From the NCBI RefSeq assembly GCF_024347195.1, contig NZ_AP025281.1:2480001-2544000 (forward strand): DNA of 64,000 bases, read 5' to 3'. Below, piece after piece: positions 36,760 through 46,015 of the stretch. This DNA comes from Aliamphritea hakodatensis. GTDB taxonomy: Bacteria > Pseudomonadota > Gammaproteobacteria > Pseudomonadales > Balneatricaceae. Made by a program: the position numbers and the translations under genes. The notes under the pieces were generated by a model that saw only the letters and a program-made list of their open reading frames with translations, was not told the DNA's origin and ran no database searches. Position 1 is the first letter of the stretch. Each line of letters starts with the position of its first letter.

Positions 36760-38157
36760 ATGCAACAGGCTGATACTCCCCAGCCACCCTGGTTAGCGCT
36801 GTTCAGTATATGTCTGGCGGCTTTTCTGGTGCCGATGGCAATGGCTGCCGTAAACCTGGCATTACCCAGCATTGCGGATGACTTGCATATCGATGCGGTG
36901 TATCTGAGCTGGGTGCCCAGTGCGCCGCTGTGGGGATCTGTTGTGCTGATGCTGCCGATTGCCCGGTTAGCAGATCTGTATGGCCGTCGCCGCATTCACC
37001 TTTATGGGCTTGCGCTTTACGCATTATCATCGGCGGTTGTTGCCTGGGTTGATCAGGTTGAATGGCTGCTTGTGTTACGGGTACTCCAGGGGCTGGGAAG
37101 TTCCTGTATTTTTGCGACTGCCATGGCCATGGTGGCCAGTCTGGCAGGGAATGCCCGCCGGGGCATGTTTCTTGGCATTGTTTCCACGTCAGTATATCTG
37201 GGGCTGTCGCTCGGCCCTGTCGCAGGCGGCTGGTTAACCGAGTTGTTAGGCTGGCGCAGTGTTTTCTGGTTACCGGTTCCCGGGATTATTCTGGCACTGG
37301 CTCTGGTGCTGCGGTTTGTGCCTGTCACCCCCCGTACTGAACAGGACCGCTCGCTGACATTCAGCCAGCGGCTGGATCTGACTGGCAGCCTTATTTTCAT
37401 GCTGTGCACCAGTTGCCTGTTCTTCGGGATTTCCGGTTTACCTGACCCCCGCTTTATGGGCGTACTCATTGCCGGAATCTTGCTTTGCGGGTGTTTTGTA
37501 CGTCATCAGCGTCAGGCAACAGCGCCGCTGGTACGGATTGATGCCATGCGCCAGAACCGTATATTTACCCGCTCCATTCTGGCCAGCATCTGTATGTACG
37601 GGGCCAGCTTTCCGGTGCTGTTTATTCTCAGTCTGTATCTGCAATACATTCAGGGGCTGTCGCCGGGTGAAGCCGGCAGCATTATCCTGATTCAGGCATT
37701 GCTGATGGCCTGTATTGCGCCGGTGGCAGGACGGTTATCGGATCGCTATGAGGCGCGGGTCATTGCCACTGTGGGTTGCGGCATGTTTGTGCTCGGCTTT
37801 GTGGTGCTGTTTTTTGCCGGAATGCATTCCCCGCTGTGGCAGATCAAGCTGGGCCTGTGTTTGCTGGGCATCGGCTTCGGACTGTTTTCATCACCGAACA
37901 ACAATGCCGCCATGGGATCGGTTGATCCGGCACGTCTGGGCATTGCTTCCGCGCTTCTGAATCTGGCCCGTACGGCAGGGAATATGTTTAGCACCACTAT
38001 TATGGTGGTGATCTTTAACCACTATTTCGGTGAAAAGGTATTACAGCCGGAAGACTATCCGCAACTGCTGGTGGTGGTGAAAATCGCAGTGTTACTGGGC
38101 GGGGCTTACGCACTGGCCGGCGGGTATTTCTCTCTGACCCGCGGCCGGATGCGCTGA
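36760..38157 (+). CDS. MFS transporter, DHA2-type drug exporter family
   Basis: A 465-residue inner-membrane protein with about 14 hydrophobic segments, typical of the DHA2 drug:proton antiporters. Motif A reads ARLADLYGRRRI near residue 70 and the antiporter motif C region GLSLGPVAGGWLTE near residue 148. It probably exports drugs, dyes or metabolites using the proton gradient. No regulator gene is adjacent. Confidence 0.9.
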   Translation: MQQADTPQPPWLALFSICLAAFLVPMAMAAVNLALPSIADDLHIDAVYLSWVPSAPLWGSVVLMLPIARLADLYGRRRIHLYGLALYALSSAVVAWVDQVEWLLVLRVLQGLGSSCIFATAMAMVASLAGNARRGMFLGIVSTSVYLGLSLGPVAGGWLTELLGWRSVFWLPVPGIILALALVLRFVPVTPRTEQDRSLTFSQRLDLTGSLIFMLCTSCLFFGISGLPDPRFMGVLIAGILLCGCFVRHQRQATAPLVRIDAMRQNRIFTRSILASICMYGASFPVLFILSLYLQYIQGLSPGEAGSIILIQALLMACIAPVAGRLSDRYEARVIATVGCGMFVLGFVVLFFAGMHSPLWQIKLGLCLLGIGFGLFSSPNNNAAMGSVDPARLGIASALLNLARTAGNMFSTTIMVVIFNHYFGEKVLQPEDYPQLLVVVKIAVLLGGAYALAGGYFSLTRGRMR

Positions 38158-38182
38158 CGCTGTTTCTGTGGCGGCAGTTTGA

Positions 38183-39001
38183 TCAGTCGATCCGCCGGTC
38201 CAGATCCATATGCGCCATGATTTTAGTGGCAATTTCTTCAATGGAGAAACTGGTGGTGTTAATGCTCGGCAGCTTTTCCCTGCGCAGCATTTTTTCAACA
38301 GAGCGGACTTCAAATTCACACTGATCCAGTGATGCATAGCGGCTGTTGGCCCGACGCTCATGGCGAATAGCCGCCAGTTGGAACGGGTCAATCGTCAGCC
38401 CATACAGTTTATCCCGGTAAGGGCGGAGAATTTCCGGCAGATCTTCCTCACCCAGATCTTCTTCCGTCAGGGGGTAGTTTGCCGCCCGGATGCCGAATTG
38501 CAGCGCCATATACAGACAGGACGGGGTCTTACCGCAACGGGAAACACCGATCAGAATGATATCTGCCTGGTCGTATTGTCGGGTCCGGGCACCGTCATCA
38601 TTATCCAGCGCAAAGTTCACGGATTCGATCCGGTCTTTATAGCGGTCCATCTCGTGAATACCGTGTGAAGTGCCGACGCTGTATGAAGAGTGGCAACCCA
38701 GTTCCAGCTCAAGAGGCTTGAGAAAAGCTGAAAAGACATCGATCTTGTAGGAAACGCTGCTGCTTATTTCCTTGCGGATGGTTTCATCAACTACCGTATC
38801 GAAAACGATGGCCTGCTGGCCGTCACGTTCGCTGGCTTCGTTTATGCGTTTTACGGCATCGTGAGCCTTATCGATGCTATCGATGTACGGCAGGGTAATC
38901 TTGTCGAAGTTAATGCCTTCAAACTGAGCCAGCAGGCTGTTGCCCAATGCTTCGGCGGTGATGCCGGTCCCGTCGGAAATAAAGAATGCTGTACGTTTCA
39001 T
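38183..39001 (-). CDS. ppsR: Phosphoenolpyruvate synthase regulatory protein
   Basis: A 272-residue bifunctional kinase/pyrophosphorylase (DUF299) that inactivates PEP synthase by ADP-dependent phosphorylation and reverses it with phosphate. The N-terminal signature [15 protein letters not shown] and the P-loop-like [15 protein letters not shown] near residue 157 are visible. The gene is divergent from its target ppsA, the usual arrangement in gammaproteobacteria. Confidence 0.95.
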   Translation of the reverse strand: MKRTAFFISDGTGITAEALGNSLLAQFEGINFDKITLPYIDSIDKAHDAVKRINEASERDGQQAIVFDTVVDETIRKEISSSVSYKIDVFSAFLKPLELELGCHSSYSVGTSHGIHEMDRYKDRIESVNFALDNDDGARTRQYDQADIILIGVSRCGKTPSCLYMALQFGIRAANYPLTEEDLGEEDLPEILRPYRDKLYGLTIDPFQLAAIRHERRANSRYASLDQCEFEVRSVEKMLRREKLPSINTTSFSIEEIATKIMAHMDLDRRID

Positions 39002-39531
39002 GGGCTTATGTCTTTGAGTAAAACGGCATTATTGCCACTTTACAGATAATTGCAAAGCAATACCTGTGTATCCGCCGCCGCTGATATATCCGCCAAAAGT
39101 CGTACGTCACCTTTATGTTAATCAGGTGGCTACTCATTCCTGATAAAGGGTTATCACGGCATACGTTCAGTTCCGGACGGCTTGCAGAGGCATAAAACAG
39201 CCCGTGTCTGAATAGATATTTGTCCCTGCAGGGCCCGGTTTACCGGTACATCTCTTCTTTACTAACGGAGGCCTGTACCGATAAAAAGTATGCCTCAGAG
39301 GCTGTACGCCGCCGCGTTTCGCAATCTTAATATTGATCAGTTTCTGTGCAGACCCTGCGGTGGGGCAATACTTCCGCCAAAACAGGGGCTGATACCTCTC
39401 ATAATCTGCCGCCAATTACAGTATTATGGCCGGGCCAGCGGGTGTTTTTCCGCACGCGGTTTACCCGACCGCCTGGATTATCAGCACACCGTGTTCATAC
39501 CCCGGAACAAATGACAATAAGGAGAAAGACT
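39002..39531. other. Divergent regulatory region between ppsR and ppsA
   Basis: No gene supported, although the ppsA frame stays open upstream to 39346. It contains a spaced inverted repeat (CGGTACA at 39244-39250 with TGTACCG at 39274-39280). It must hold both promoters and probably a long ppsA leader. Confidence 0.5.
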
Positions 39532-41910
39532 TTGCACAACTACGTGATCTCGTTAGCCCAGGTGGGCATGAAGGATGTCGATAAAGTTGGTGGGAAGAAT
39601 GCCTCCCTGGGGGAGATGATAAGTCAGCTGAGCGATGCCGGTATCAGGGTACCCGGCGGATTTGCCACAACTGCTGAAGCCTTTAATGAATTTCTCAGCT
39701 ATCACCAGCTGGGGGACAAAATTTCTGCGGCACTGGCTGCCCTTGATGTTGAAGATGTCCGTGAACTGGCCAGAGTTGGCGCAGAGATACGCGGCTGGAT
39801 CGAAGCCGAACCCCTGCAGCCTGAGCTGGAAAGCGCCATCAAAGCCGCTTACGAAGCACTGTGTGACGGGCAGGATATCAGTGTTGCTGTCCGTTCATCC
39901 GCAACGGCAGAAGATTTGCCGGATGCCTCTTTTGCCGGCCAGCAGGAAACCTTTCTGAACATCCGTGGTTATGAAGCCGTTGTTCAGTCCATCAAATCTG
40001 TATTTGCATCACTGTATAACGACCGGGCAATCGCCTACCGGGTACATCAGGGGTTCGAACATGACCTGGTATCCCTGTCTGCCGGTATTCAGCGCATGGT
40101 GCGCAGTGATATCGCCACCAGTGGTGTGATGTTCTCTCTGGATACTGAATCCGGTTTCCAGCATGTGGTATTTATTACTTCTGCTTACGGTTTAGGTGAA
40201 ACCGTGGTGCAGGGCGCGGTCAACCCGGATGAATATTACGTCTATAAGCCAACCCTGCGTCAGGATGTGCCTGCCGTGCTGCGCCGCAACCTTGGCACCA
40301 AAGCCATCAAAATGGTGTATAACGAAGCGGCAGGCGAAGGCGAGAGCAGTGTTAAAACGGTTCCGGTTGATCAGGCCGAGCGGATGCGTTTCTCCCTCAG
40401 CGATGATGACATTCAGGAACTGGCAAAACTTGCCGTCACAATTGAACAGCATTACGGCTGCGCGATGGATATCGAGTGGGCCAAAGACGGTGCAGACGGT
40501 TTACTGTACGTTGTACAGGCCCGCCCTGAAACGGTTAAGAGCCGTGCCCAGGATGCGGTTATTGAGCGCTATCTGCTGAAAGAAACCGGTGAAGTGCTGG
40601 TAGAAGGCCGTTCAATCGGCCACCGGATCGGCAGTGGCCCGGTGCGGCTGGTTGAAGATATCACTGAGATGGATCGGGTTCAGCCCGGTGATGTGCTGGT
40701 CACCGATATGACCGATCCGGACTGGGAGCCGGTGATGAAACGTGCTTCCGCCATTATTACCAACCGGGGTGGCCGTACCTGTCATGCGGCAATCATTGCC
40801 CGTGAACTGGGGATCCCGGCAATTGTTGGTTGCGGCAATGCCACTGAAGTACTTAAAGAAGGTCAGCTGGTAACCGCCTCCTGTGCGGAAGGTGATACCG
40901 GTAAGGCCTATTCGGGTAAGCTGGACTTCGAACACCAGACCAACCGGGTGGATTCAATGCCGTCTCTGCCGTTCGATATTATGATGAACGTGGGCAACCC
41001 GGACCGGGCGTTTGATTTTCAGGCGTTACCGAATGCCGGTGTGGGCCTGGCACGGCTGGAGTTCATTATTAACCGGATGATCGGTATTCACCCCAAAGCA
41101 CTGCTGAATTACGACCAGTTAAGTGAAGGGTTGCAGCAGGTTATTGACCGCCGTACTGCGGGTTACAAAGACCCGATCGACTTTTACGTATCCAAACTGG
41201 TTGAAGGGATTTCAAGCCTGGCGGCGGCCTTCTATCCGAAGAAAGTCATTATCCGGATGTCGGACTTCAAATCGAATGAATACAGCCATCTGATTGGCGG
41301 CGATGCTTACGAAGCCAGAGAAGAAAACCCGATGCTCGGCTTCCGGGGTGCCAGCCGCTATATCGCTGAAAGTTTCCGTGACTGTTTCGAGCTTGAATGC
41401 CGTGCGATGAAGTATGTGCGTGAAAAAATGAAGCTCAGCAACATCGAAATTATGATTCCGTTTGTCCGGACGCTGGGTGAAGCCAAGCAGGTTATCGACC
41501 TGCTGGCTGAAAACGGTTTGCGCCGCGGGGAGAATGGCCTGCGCATCATTATGATGTGTGAACTGCCGGCCAATGCCTTGCTGGCCGAGGAATTTCTGGA
41601 ATACTTCGATGGTTTCTCTATTGGCTCCAATGATCTGACCCAACTGACACTGGGGCTGGACCGGGATTCCGGCGTCATTGCCCATCTGTTCGATGAACGT
41701 AACGAAGCGGTGCGCCAGTTACTGGCCATGGCGATACGCGCCTGTAAGAAGCACAACAAGTATGTGGGCATCTGCGGTCAGGGACCGTCAGATCACCCGG
41801 ACCTGGCCCGCTGGCTGATGGAAGAAGGTATCGACTCGGTATCCCTTAATCCGGATACCGTGCTGGATACCTGGTTCTTCCTGGCTAATGGCGATACCTC
41901 AGAAGAGTAG
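39532..41910 (+). CDS. ppsA: Phosphoenolpyruvate synthase
   Basis: A 792-residue cytoplasmic enzyme converting pyruvate and ATP to PEP, AMP and phosphate for gluconeogenesis. Domains in order: the ATP-binding region ([31 protein letters not shown]), the phosphohistidine domain ([16 protein letters not shown]), and the C-terminal PEP/pyruvate barrel ([27 protein letters not shown]). I chose TTG 39532: AAGGAG lies 8 bases upstream and the N-terminus [13 protein letters not shown] then aligns with other PpsA proteins, giving exactly the E. coli length. ATG 39511 would add seven residues and lacks a good site. Confidence 0.95.
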   Translation: MHNYVISLAQVGMKDVDKVGGKNASLGEMISQLSDAGIRVPGGFATTAEAFNEFLSYHQLGDKISAALAALDVEDVRELARVGAEIRGWIEAEPLQPELESAIKAAYEALCDGQDISVAVRSSATAEDLPDASFAGQQETFLNIRGYEAVVQSIKSVFASLYNDRAIAYRVHQGFEHDLVSLSAGIQRMVRSDIATSGVMFSLDTESGFQHVVFITSAYGLGETVVQGAVNPDEYYVYKPTLRQDVPAVLRRNLGTKAIKMVYNEAAGEGESSVKTVPVDQAERMRFSLSDDDIQELAKLAVTIEQHYGCAMDIEWAKDGADGLLYVVQARPETVKSRAQDAVIERYLLKETGEVLVEGRSIGHRIGSGPVRLVEDITEMDRVQPGDVLVTDMTDPDWEPVMKRASAIITNRGGRTCHAAIIARELGIPAIVGCGNATEVLKEGQLVTASCAEGDTGKAYSGKLDFEHQTNRVDSMPSLPFDIMMNVGNPDRAFDFQALPNAGVGLARLEFIINRMIGIHPKALLNYDQLSEGLQQVIDRRTAGYKDPIDFYVSKLVEGISSLAAAFYPKKVIIRMSDFKSNEYSHLIGGDAYEAREENPMLGFRGASRYIAESFRDCFELECRAMKYVREKMKLSNIEIMIPFVRTLGEAKQVIDLLAENGLRRGENGLRIIMMCELPANALLAEEFLEYFDGFSIGSNDLTQLTLGLDRDSGVIAHLFDERNEAVRQLLAMAIRACKKHNKYVGICGQGPSDHPDLARWLMEEGIDSVSLNPDTVLDTWFFLANGDTSEE

Positions 41911-41932
41911 ACAGTCTGAGTCAATCGATAAC

Positions 41933-41960
41933 AACGCCCGTTTCTGTAACGGGCGTTTTT
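41933..41960 (+). terminator. Rho-independent terminator of ppsA
   Basis: A 10-bp stem (AACGCCCGTT with AACGGGCGTT), a five-base loop and a T run. Confidence 0.92.
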
Positions 41961-42115
41961 GTTTCTGTGTTGTCATTGCTGTAGCTGCTCCTGCCAAGGC
42001 CTGTCTGCCCCGGAGCGAATCCAGCTGTTCTGAAAACCCGGGTCAATGATATGGGAATCAGTTATTACCCATCATGAGTGTGTTTCAGTAGCTGAAGCAC
42101 GTTTTCTTACTTATA

Positions 42116-42131
42116 CTGTATTTATATACAG
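42116..42131. promoter_or_regulatory. LexA box (SOS operator)
   Basis: CTGTATTTATATACAG matches the gammaproteobacterial consensus CTGT-N8-ACAG with AT-rich centre. It ends 15 bp before the umuD start, placing the umuDC operon under SOS control. Confidence 0.93.
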
Positions 42132-42146
42132 TATAAGGTTTTTTCT

Positions 42147-42551
42147 ATGCTTCGTTTTATTCCTATACCGGCACAGGCCGGCATCAGCGGTTTTGAGTCG
42201 CCGGCTGCTGAATACACACAATCGGCCCTGAATCTGGATGAGCTGTTAATTGATCACCCCTCTGCTACCTACCTGGGGTATGCCGAGGGGGAGTCGATGG
42301 TGGGGGAAGGCATCTTCTCCGGTGACCTGTTGGTGATTTCCCGGTTCGAGAAAGTCAAAGACCAGGACGTGGTGGTCGCCAATCTCAATGGCGTATTTGT
42401 CTGTAAGAAGATCGATAAGCGCCGGGCCATGCTGCTGTCGGCGGCGCCGGACCGGGCACCGTATCACATCCGCGAAGGAGATGACTTCCAGATCGAAGGG
42501 GTGGTGATCCGCTCCATCCGCTTACACCGGCCGCTGGTAAAGAGTATCTGA
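42147..42551 (+). CDS. umuD: DNA polymerase V accessory subunit UmuD
   Basis: A 134-residue S24-family autoprotease. RecA-stimulated cleavage would occur at A11-G12 (PAQAG-ISGF), followed by the hallmark FESPAAEY. The catalytic serine is S50 in GESM and the base is the lysine of VCKKID near residue 87. The N-terminal arm before cleavage is shorter than the 24 residues of E. coli UmuD. The processed form activates UmuC for translesion synthesis. Its stop overlaps the umuC start (TGATG). Confidence 0.95.
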   Translation: MLRFIPIPAQAGISGFESPAAEYTQSALNLDELLIDHPSATYLGYAEGESMVGEGIFSGDLLVISRFEKVKDQDVVVANLNGVFVCKKIDKRRAMLLSAAPDRAPYHIREGDDFQIEGVVIRSIRLHRPLVKSI

Positions 42552-43810
42552 TGTACGCGCTTTGTGATGCCAACAGCATGTATGCCAGCTGTGAAAAGAT
42601 CTTCGACCCGAGTATCCGCAATAAGCCCGTGGTGGTGCTGACCAACAACGACGGCTGCATCTGTGCGGCCTGCCACATTGCTAAACGGTTAGGGGTGGGG
42701 AAGAAGTTCATCCCGTATTTTCAGGTCCGGGAAGATCTGGAACGGGCCGGGGCGGTGATCCGCTCCAGCAATTATGAACTCTATGCGGACATTAGCCAGC
42801 GGATGATGGATACCTGCTCCCGCTTTGCGCCCCGCTGCCACGTGTATTCCATTGATGAGATCTTTCATTTCTATGAAGGCTGGGTGCCACCGGAAGGCTG
42901 GTTTGAGCACGGCCGGGCGATTCGCCGGGCCGTGTGGACGGAAGTACGCTTGCCGATCGGCGTGGGCATCGGCCCGACCCCCACACTGGCGAAGGCCGCG
43001 AATCATGCTGCAAAACGGATAGAAGGCTACCGTGGTGTGGCCGTTATCGACAACGAAACTGCTCGACGGCACATTCTGCAGAATATGGCGTTAACCGATG
43101 TCTGGGGCATTGGCAGCCGGCTGGCCAAACGCCTGCAGGCGCTGAATATAGATTCCCCCTGGCAATTGGCGAACGCCAATCCTGGCTGGATACGCAAACA
43201 CTTTTCGGTGCTGGTTGAGAGCACCGTATACGAGTTGCAGGGCGTGGTGAAACTCAGTTGGGACGATGTACGGGCCTCAAAGAAAGAGATCTACAGTACC
43301 CGTAGCTTCGGTCAGCGAATCCGTACGCCGGATGTGCTGGGTCAGGCGCTGGTGCAACACGCCAGTATCGCTGCTGCTAAACTGCGCCGGCAGCAGAGCC
43401 TCGCCGGCGTGGCGGTGATCTTTGCGACCAGTTCTCCGCACGATGCCCAGGGCTATTATCGGAAATACATTACCCACCGCTTTGCGGTACCGACACAGGA
43501 CACCACTGTTATCGCCAATGCCTGCCGGCAAGCGGTGCAAGCTATCTATCGTCCCGGCGTACCGTTCTACCGCTGCGGCGTCGGCCTTATTGACCTGAGT
43601 GAGAAAGCCGCCTTCCAGCAAGACCTCTTTACCCCCTCTGCAGACAATCCCGGGCTGATGCAATGCCTGGACGCCATCAATGCCCGTTACGGCCGTAACA
43701 CCGCTTACCTGGCGGGGCAGGGCATTCAGCAGAAGTTCGCCATGCGACGGGAGTTTCTGTCACCGCAATACACCACCCGGTTAAGCGATATACCGCGGAT
43801 TCAGTGCTGA
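42551..43810 (+). CDS. umuC: DNA polymerase V catalytic subunit UmuC
   Basis: A 419-residue Y-family translesion polymerase, close to E. coli length (422). Catalytic acidic residues lie in ALCDANSMY near the N-terminus and in VYSIDEIF near residue 100. The helix-hairpin-helix region DVWGIGSRLAKRLQAL follows near residue 180, then the little-finger domain and a C-terminal UmuC-specific region. Translation is coupled to umuD through a one-base overlap. SOS-induced via the LexA box upstream. Confidence 0.96.
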   Translation: MYALCDANSMYASCEKIFDPSIRNKPVVVLTNNDGCICAACHIAKRLGVGKKFIPYFQVREDLERAGAVIRSSNYELYADISQRMMDTCSRFAPRCHVYSIDEIFHFYEGWVPPEGWFEHGRAIRRAVWTEVRLPIGVGIGPTPTLAKAANHAAKRIEGYRGVAVIDNETARRHILQNMALTDVWGIGSRLAKRLQALNIDSPWQLANANPGWIRKHFSVLVESTVYELQGVVKLSWDDVRASKKEIYSTRSFGQRIRTPDVLGQALVQHASIAAAKLRRQQSLAGVAVIFATSSPHDAQGYYRKYITHRFAVPTQDTTVIANACRQAVQAIYRPGVPFYRCGVGLIDLSEKAAFQQDLFTPSADNPGLMQCLDAINARYGRNTAYLAGQGIQQKFAMRREFLSPQYTTRLSDIPRIQC

Positions 43811-43830
43811 GGTGAAAAAAGAGGATGCGT

Positions 43831-44451
43831 TCAGAACAATGACTGTTGTGCGGCTGATGGCGATGGTGGCTCAGGATCAGCGGGCGATATGATGATTGTT
43901 TCATCAGGTGAGATTAGCAGGGGCTGCAGCTCGTCAGCCTTGGCATTCAGCCAGTAGTGGATGTGTTCAGGCTGAATCAGCAAGGGCATCCGGTGATGAT
44001 ATTCAGCACAGGTGGCGGTGGGGGCTATGGTCATAGTCATCAGCTGAGGTAAGTGCTCATCAGCACCCGGGTACCAGAAGCCTGCCATATACAATGCAGA
44101 TTCATCTTTCTGGCGGAAGAAATACTTCTGTTTTCGGCTGCCGCCTTCATTGCGCCACTCAAACCACCCGGAACAGGGCACCACACAACGCCGGTGGGTG
44201 AACGCCTGCCGGAATGTACTCTTCCCGGTCACCGTCTCCGCTTTGGCATTGATCAGTAATTTGTTGGACCACTGCGGATGAATCCCCCAGGTAGCTGAAA
44301 GCTGCTGTAACTTCCCTTCCGATGAAATCAGGGTTTCGACCTGTTGTGTCGGACACAGGTCTTCATTGGTGTCTGCTTCAAAATCACAGTCCAGTTCTTC
44401 ACTGACCTGTTTCGTAAGCTTCTTGCCTTTGACGGTAAATCGGCCGCACAT
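43831..44451 (-). CDS. SRAP domain protein (YedK/HMCES family)
   Basis: A 206-residue DNA-protection protein that crosslinks to abasic sites in single-stranded DNA through its N-terminal cysteine. I chose ATG 44451 because it gives the invariant MCGRF start; after removal of Met, Cys2 is the catalytic residue. An in-frame upstream ATG at 44574 would bury it and must be wrong. Other conserved parts are the CVVPCSGWFEW segment and the PEHIHYWLN region. It is convergent with the SOS operon umuDC. Confidence 0.93.
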   Translation of the reverse strand: MCGRFTVKGKKLTKQVSEELDCDFEADTNEDLCPTQQVETLISSEGKLQQLSATWGIHPQWSNKLLINAKAETVTGKSTFRQAFTHRRCVVPCSGWFEWRNEGGSRKQKYFFRQKDESALYMAGFWYPGADEHLPQLMTMTIAPTATCAEYHHRMPLLIQPEHIHYWLNAKADELQPLLISPDETIIISPADPEPPSPSAAQQSLF

Positions 44452-44797
44452 AACTTGGTTCCGGGCTGAATGCTGATTGCCACAGTATAACGTGGCGGCG
44501 ATTGATTCGTCAGGAAAGAAGAGATGAATAGCGGGGATGAATAAGCGGCTGGAGGGTGCCGGTAAGAGATGCAACCGCTGTTAGCGGCATGCATTTAAAC
44601 CTGAGCACGGGCCAGCAGAAGCGCCGCTGTACAAGTATATTTATACCGTTATCTTTTGTAGTAAAAATATTCAAAGCCTGCAGTGCTGCCCTGTGATCAG
44701 CAGGGAGGGGCTTTATCTGGGTTACAGAAGAATTCCCCGCTATTCTTGTATTGTCAGGTGCCAGTAAACATAATGGCCTGCGAATTTTACGGCGGAT
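44452..44797. other. Divergent intergenic region between SRAP and DUF1499 genes
   Basis: No gene seen. The middle (44635-44670) is AT-rich. I looked for a second LexA box (CTGT-N8-ACAG) and did not find one. Confidence 0.5.
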
Positions 44798-45274
44798 ATG
44801 TCTATGTTACTTAAATCTGTGATTTTTCTGGTGGCCGCATTGCTGATAACTATGTTCGTTAAGGGCTGGTGGTCACATAAGGGCAGTGCGCCGGGTCTTC
44901 ACAACGGTCAGTTGGCGGAATGCCCTGATACACCAAACTGTATAAACAGTGAAAGTTACAGCCCTGAAACAAGGGCGGATGCGAAAGTTGATCCTGTGCC
45001 GTTACCGGATAAACCACTCTCTGAGTTGCAGCTTGATATTATTAACACGCTGGACCGGATGGGAGCCGGTAATCCGGAGTGGCAGGGCCATTATCTCGCA
45101 ACCCGCTTTACCAGCCTGATTTTCCGTTTCGTCGATGACTTTGAATTACGGATTGATGAGTCAGAAGGGCTGTTACATATCCGCTCTGCTTCCCGGGTGG
45201 GTAAAAGTGACTTCTCCGTGAACCGTAAGCGTTATGATGCCTTCCGGGCACATCTGACAGAGGCGGGATGGTAA
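44798..45274 (+). CDS. DUF1499 domain protein
   Basis: A 158-residue protein with an N-terminal hydrophobic segment (residues 5-24), probably anchoring it in the inner membrane with the rest in the periplasm. The DUF1499 signature is CPDTPNCINSES near residue 42, with the C-terminal LHIRSASRVGKSDFSVNRKR. The function of the family is unknown. The next gene overlaps its stop by one base, so they are co-transcribed. Confidence 0.85.
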   Translation: MSMLLKSVIFLVAALLITMFVKGWWSHKGSAPGLHNGQLAECPDTPNCINSESYSPETRADAKVDPVPLPDKPLSELQLDIINTLDRMGAGNPEWQGHYLATRFTSLIFRFVDDFELRIDESEGLLHIRSASRVGKSDFSVNRKRYDAFRAHLTEAGW

Positions 45275-45780
45275 TGTCAGCAAGACGATTTCTGAACGGT
45301 TATCCGGTCCACCTTCAGGAGCAGGCGGAATCGCTGTTGCAACAGAATAAGCTGGATGAATATCTGAGTAAGCGTTACCGGCCGGGGCATGAGATCCGAC
45401 AGGCCAAAGCGCTGTACGGGTATGCCATGGATATCAAGCAGACCTGTCTGCGTCAGTCTCCGGCGCTGAGCAAGGTCATTTACGACGACAAAATTGATGT
45501 CATTCATAACGCGCTGGGCCTGCATACCCAGATCGCCCGGGTACAGGGCAATAAGCTTAAATCCAAGCGTGAAATCCGTGTCGCAAGCCTGTTCCGTGAT
45601 GCGCCTGAGCCTTTCCTGAAGATGATTGTGGTACATGAACTGGCGCATCTGCGGGAGAAGGATCATAACAAGGCGTTCTATAAGCTTTGCTGTCACATGG
45701 AGCCGGATTACCACCAGTTAGAGCTTGATTTACGCCTGTATCTGACCCTGCTTGACCATCAGGGCCATGTTAACTGGTGA
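45274..45780 (+). CDS. YgjP-like metal-dependent hydrolase
   Basis: A 168-residue protein of the YgjP/WLM metallopeptidase-like family. The zinc motif HELAHLREKDHNKAF (HExxH plus a downstream His) lies near residue 127. Family members are annotated as M48-like hydrolases; E. coli YgjP has been reported to act on UTP. ATG 45274 has AGGCGG seven bases upstream, whereas ATG 45268 would place it too close. The start overlaps the DUF1499 stop (TAATG). Confidence 0.85.
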   Translation: MSARRFLNGYPVHLQEQAESLLQQNKLDEYLSKRYRPGHEIRQAKALYGYAMDIKQTCLRQSPALSKVIYDDKIDVIHNALGLHTQIARVQGNKLKSKREIRVASLFRDAPEPFLKMIVVHELAHLREKDHNKAFYKLCCHMEPDYHQLELDLRLYLTLLDHQGHVNW

Positions 45781-46015
45781 CGTCCTGCGCAAATAATTTT
45801 GTCCCCCAGCGACCCTGAAGTCCTTAACAGGCAAAAGCTTGTCGCAGATCAACCGCTTTGTCGAAAACGGTCATTTCCCGTCATATACATGTCGTTAACT
45901 GCAATCATCTGAATCACGTAACTGCCTAGTATGGTGCGGGCATTTTTGCGGCCTGGCGCTTCGGTTAGGTCTGTCGTTCAAAATTGCCAATAATAACAAC
46001 AAATTGGAGTCGTTT
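45781..46015. promoter_or_regulatory. Upstream region of the BCCT gene with TGTCG repeats
   Basis: TGTCGC at 45840, TGTCGA at 45859 and TGTCGT at 45890 lie on the same strand within 56 bp, 19 and 31 bp apart. A TGTCGCT triplet of similar spacing precedes the GbdR-like gene, so both may bind the same regulator. The match is short. Confidence 0.35.

Noticed and set aside
39346..39531. N-terminal extension of PEP synthase
   Set aside because: The frame is open, but the encoded 62 residues do not resemble any PpsA N-terminus and a good ribosome site precedes TTG 39532.
44452..44797. Second LexA box for the SRAP gene
   Set aside because: No CTGT-N8-ACAG match was found; the AT-rich segment near 44640 has only one half-site.
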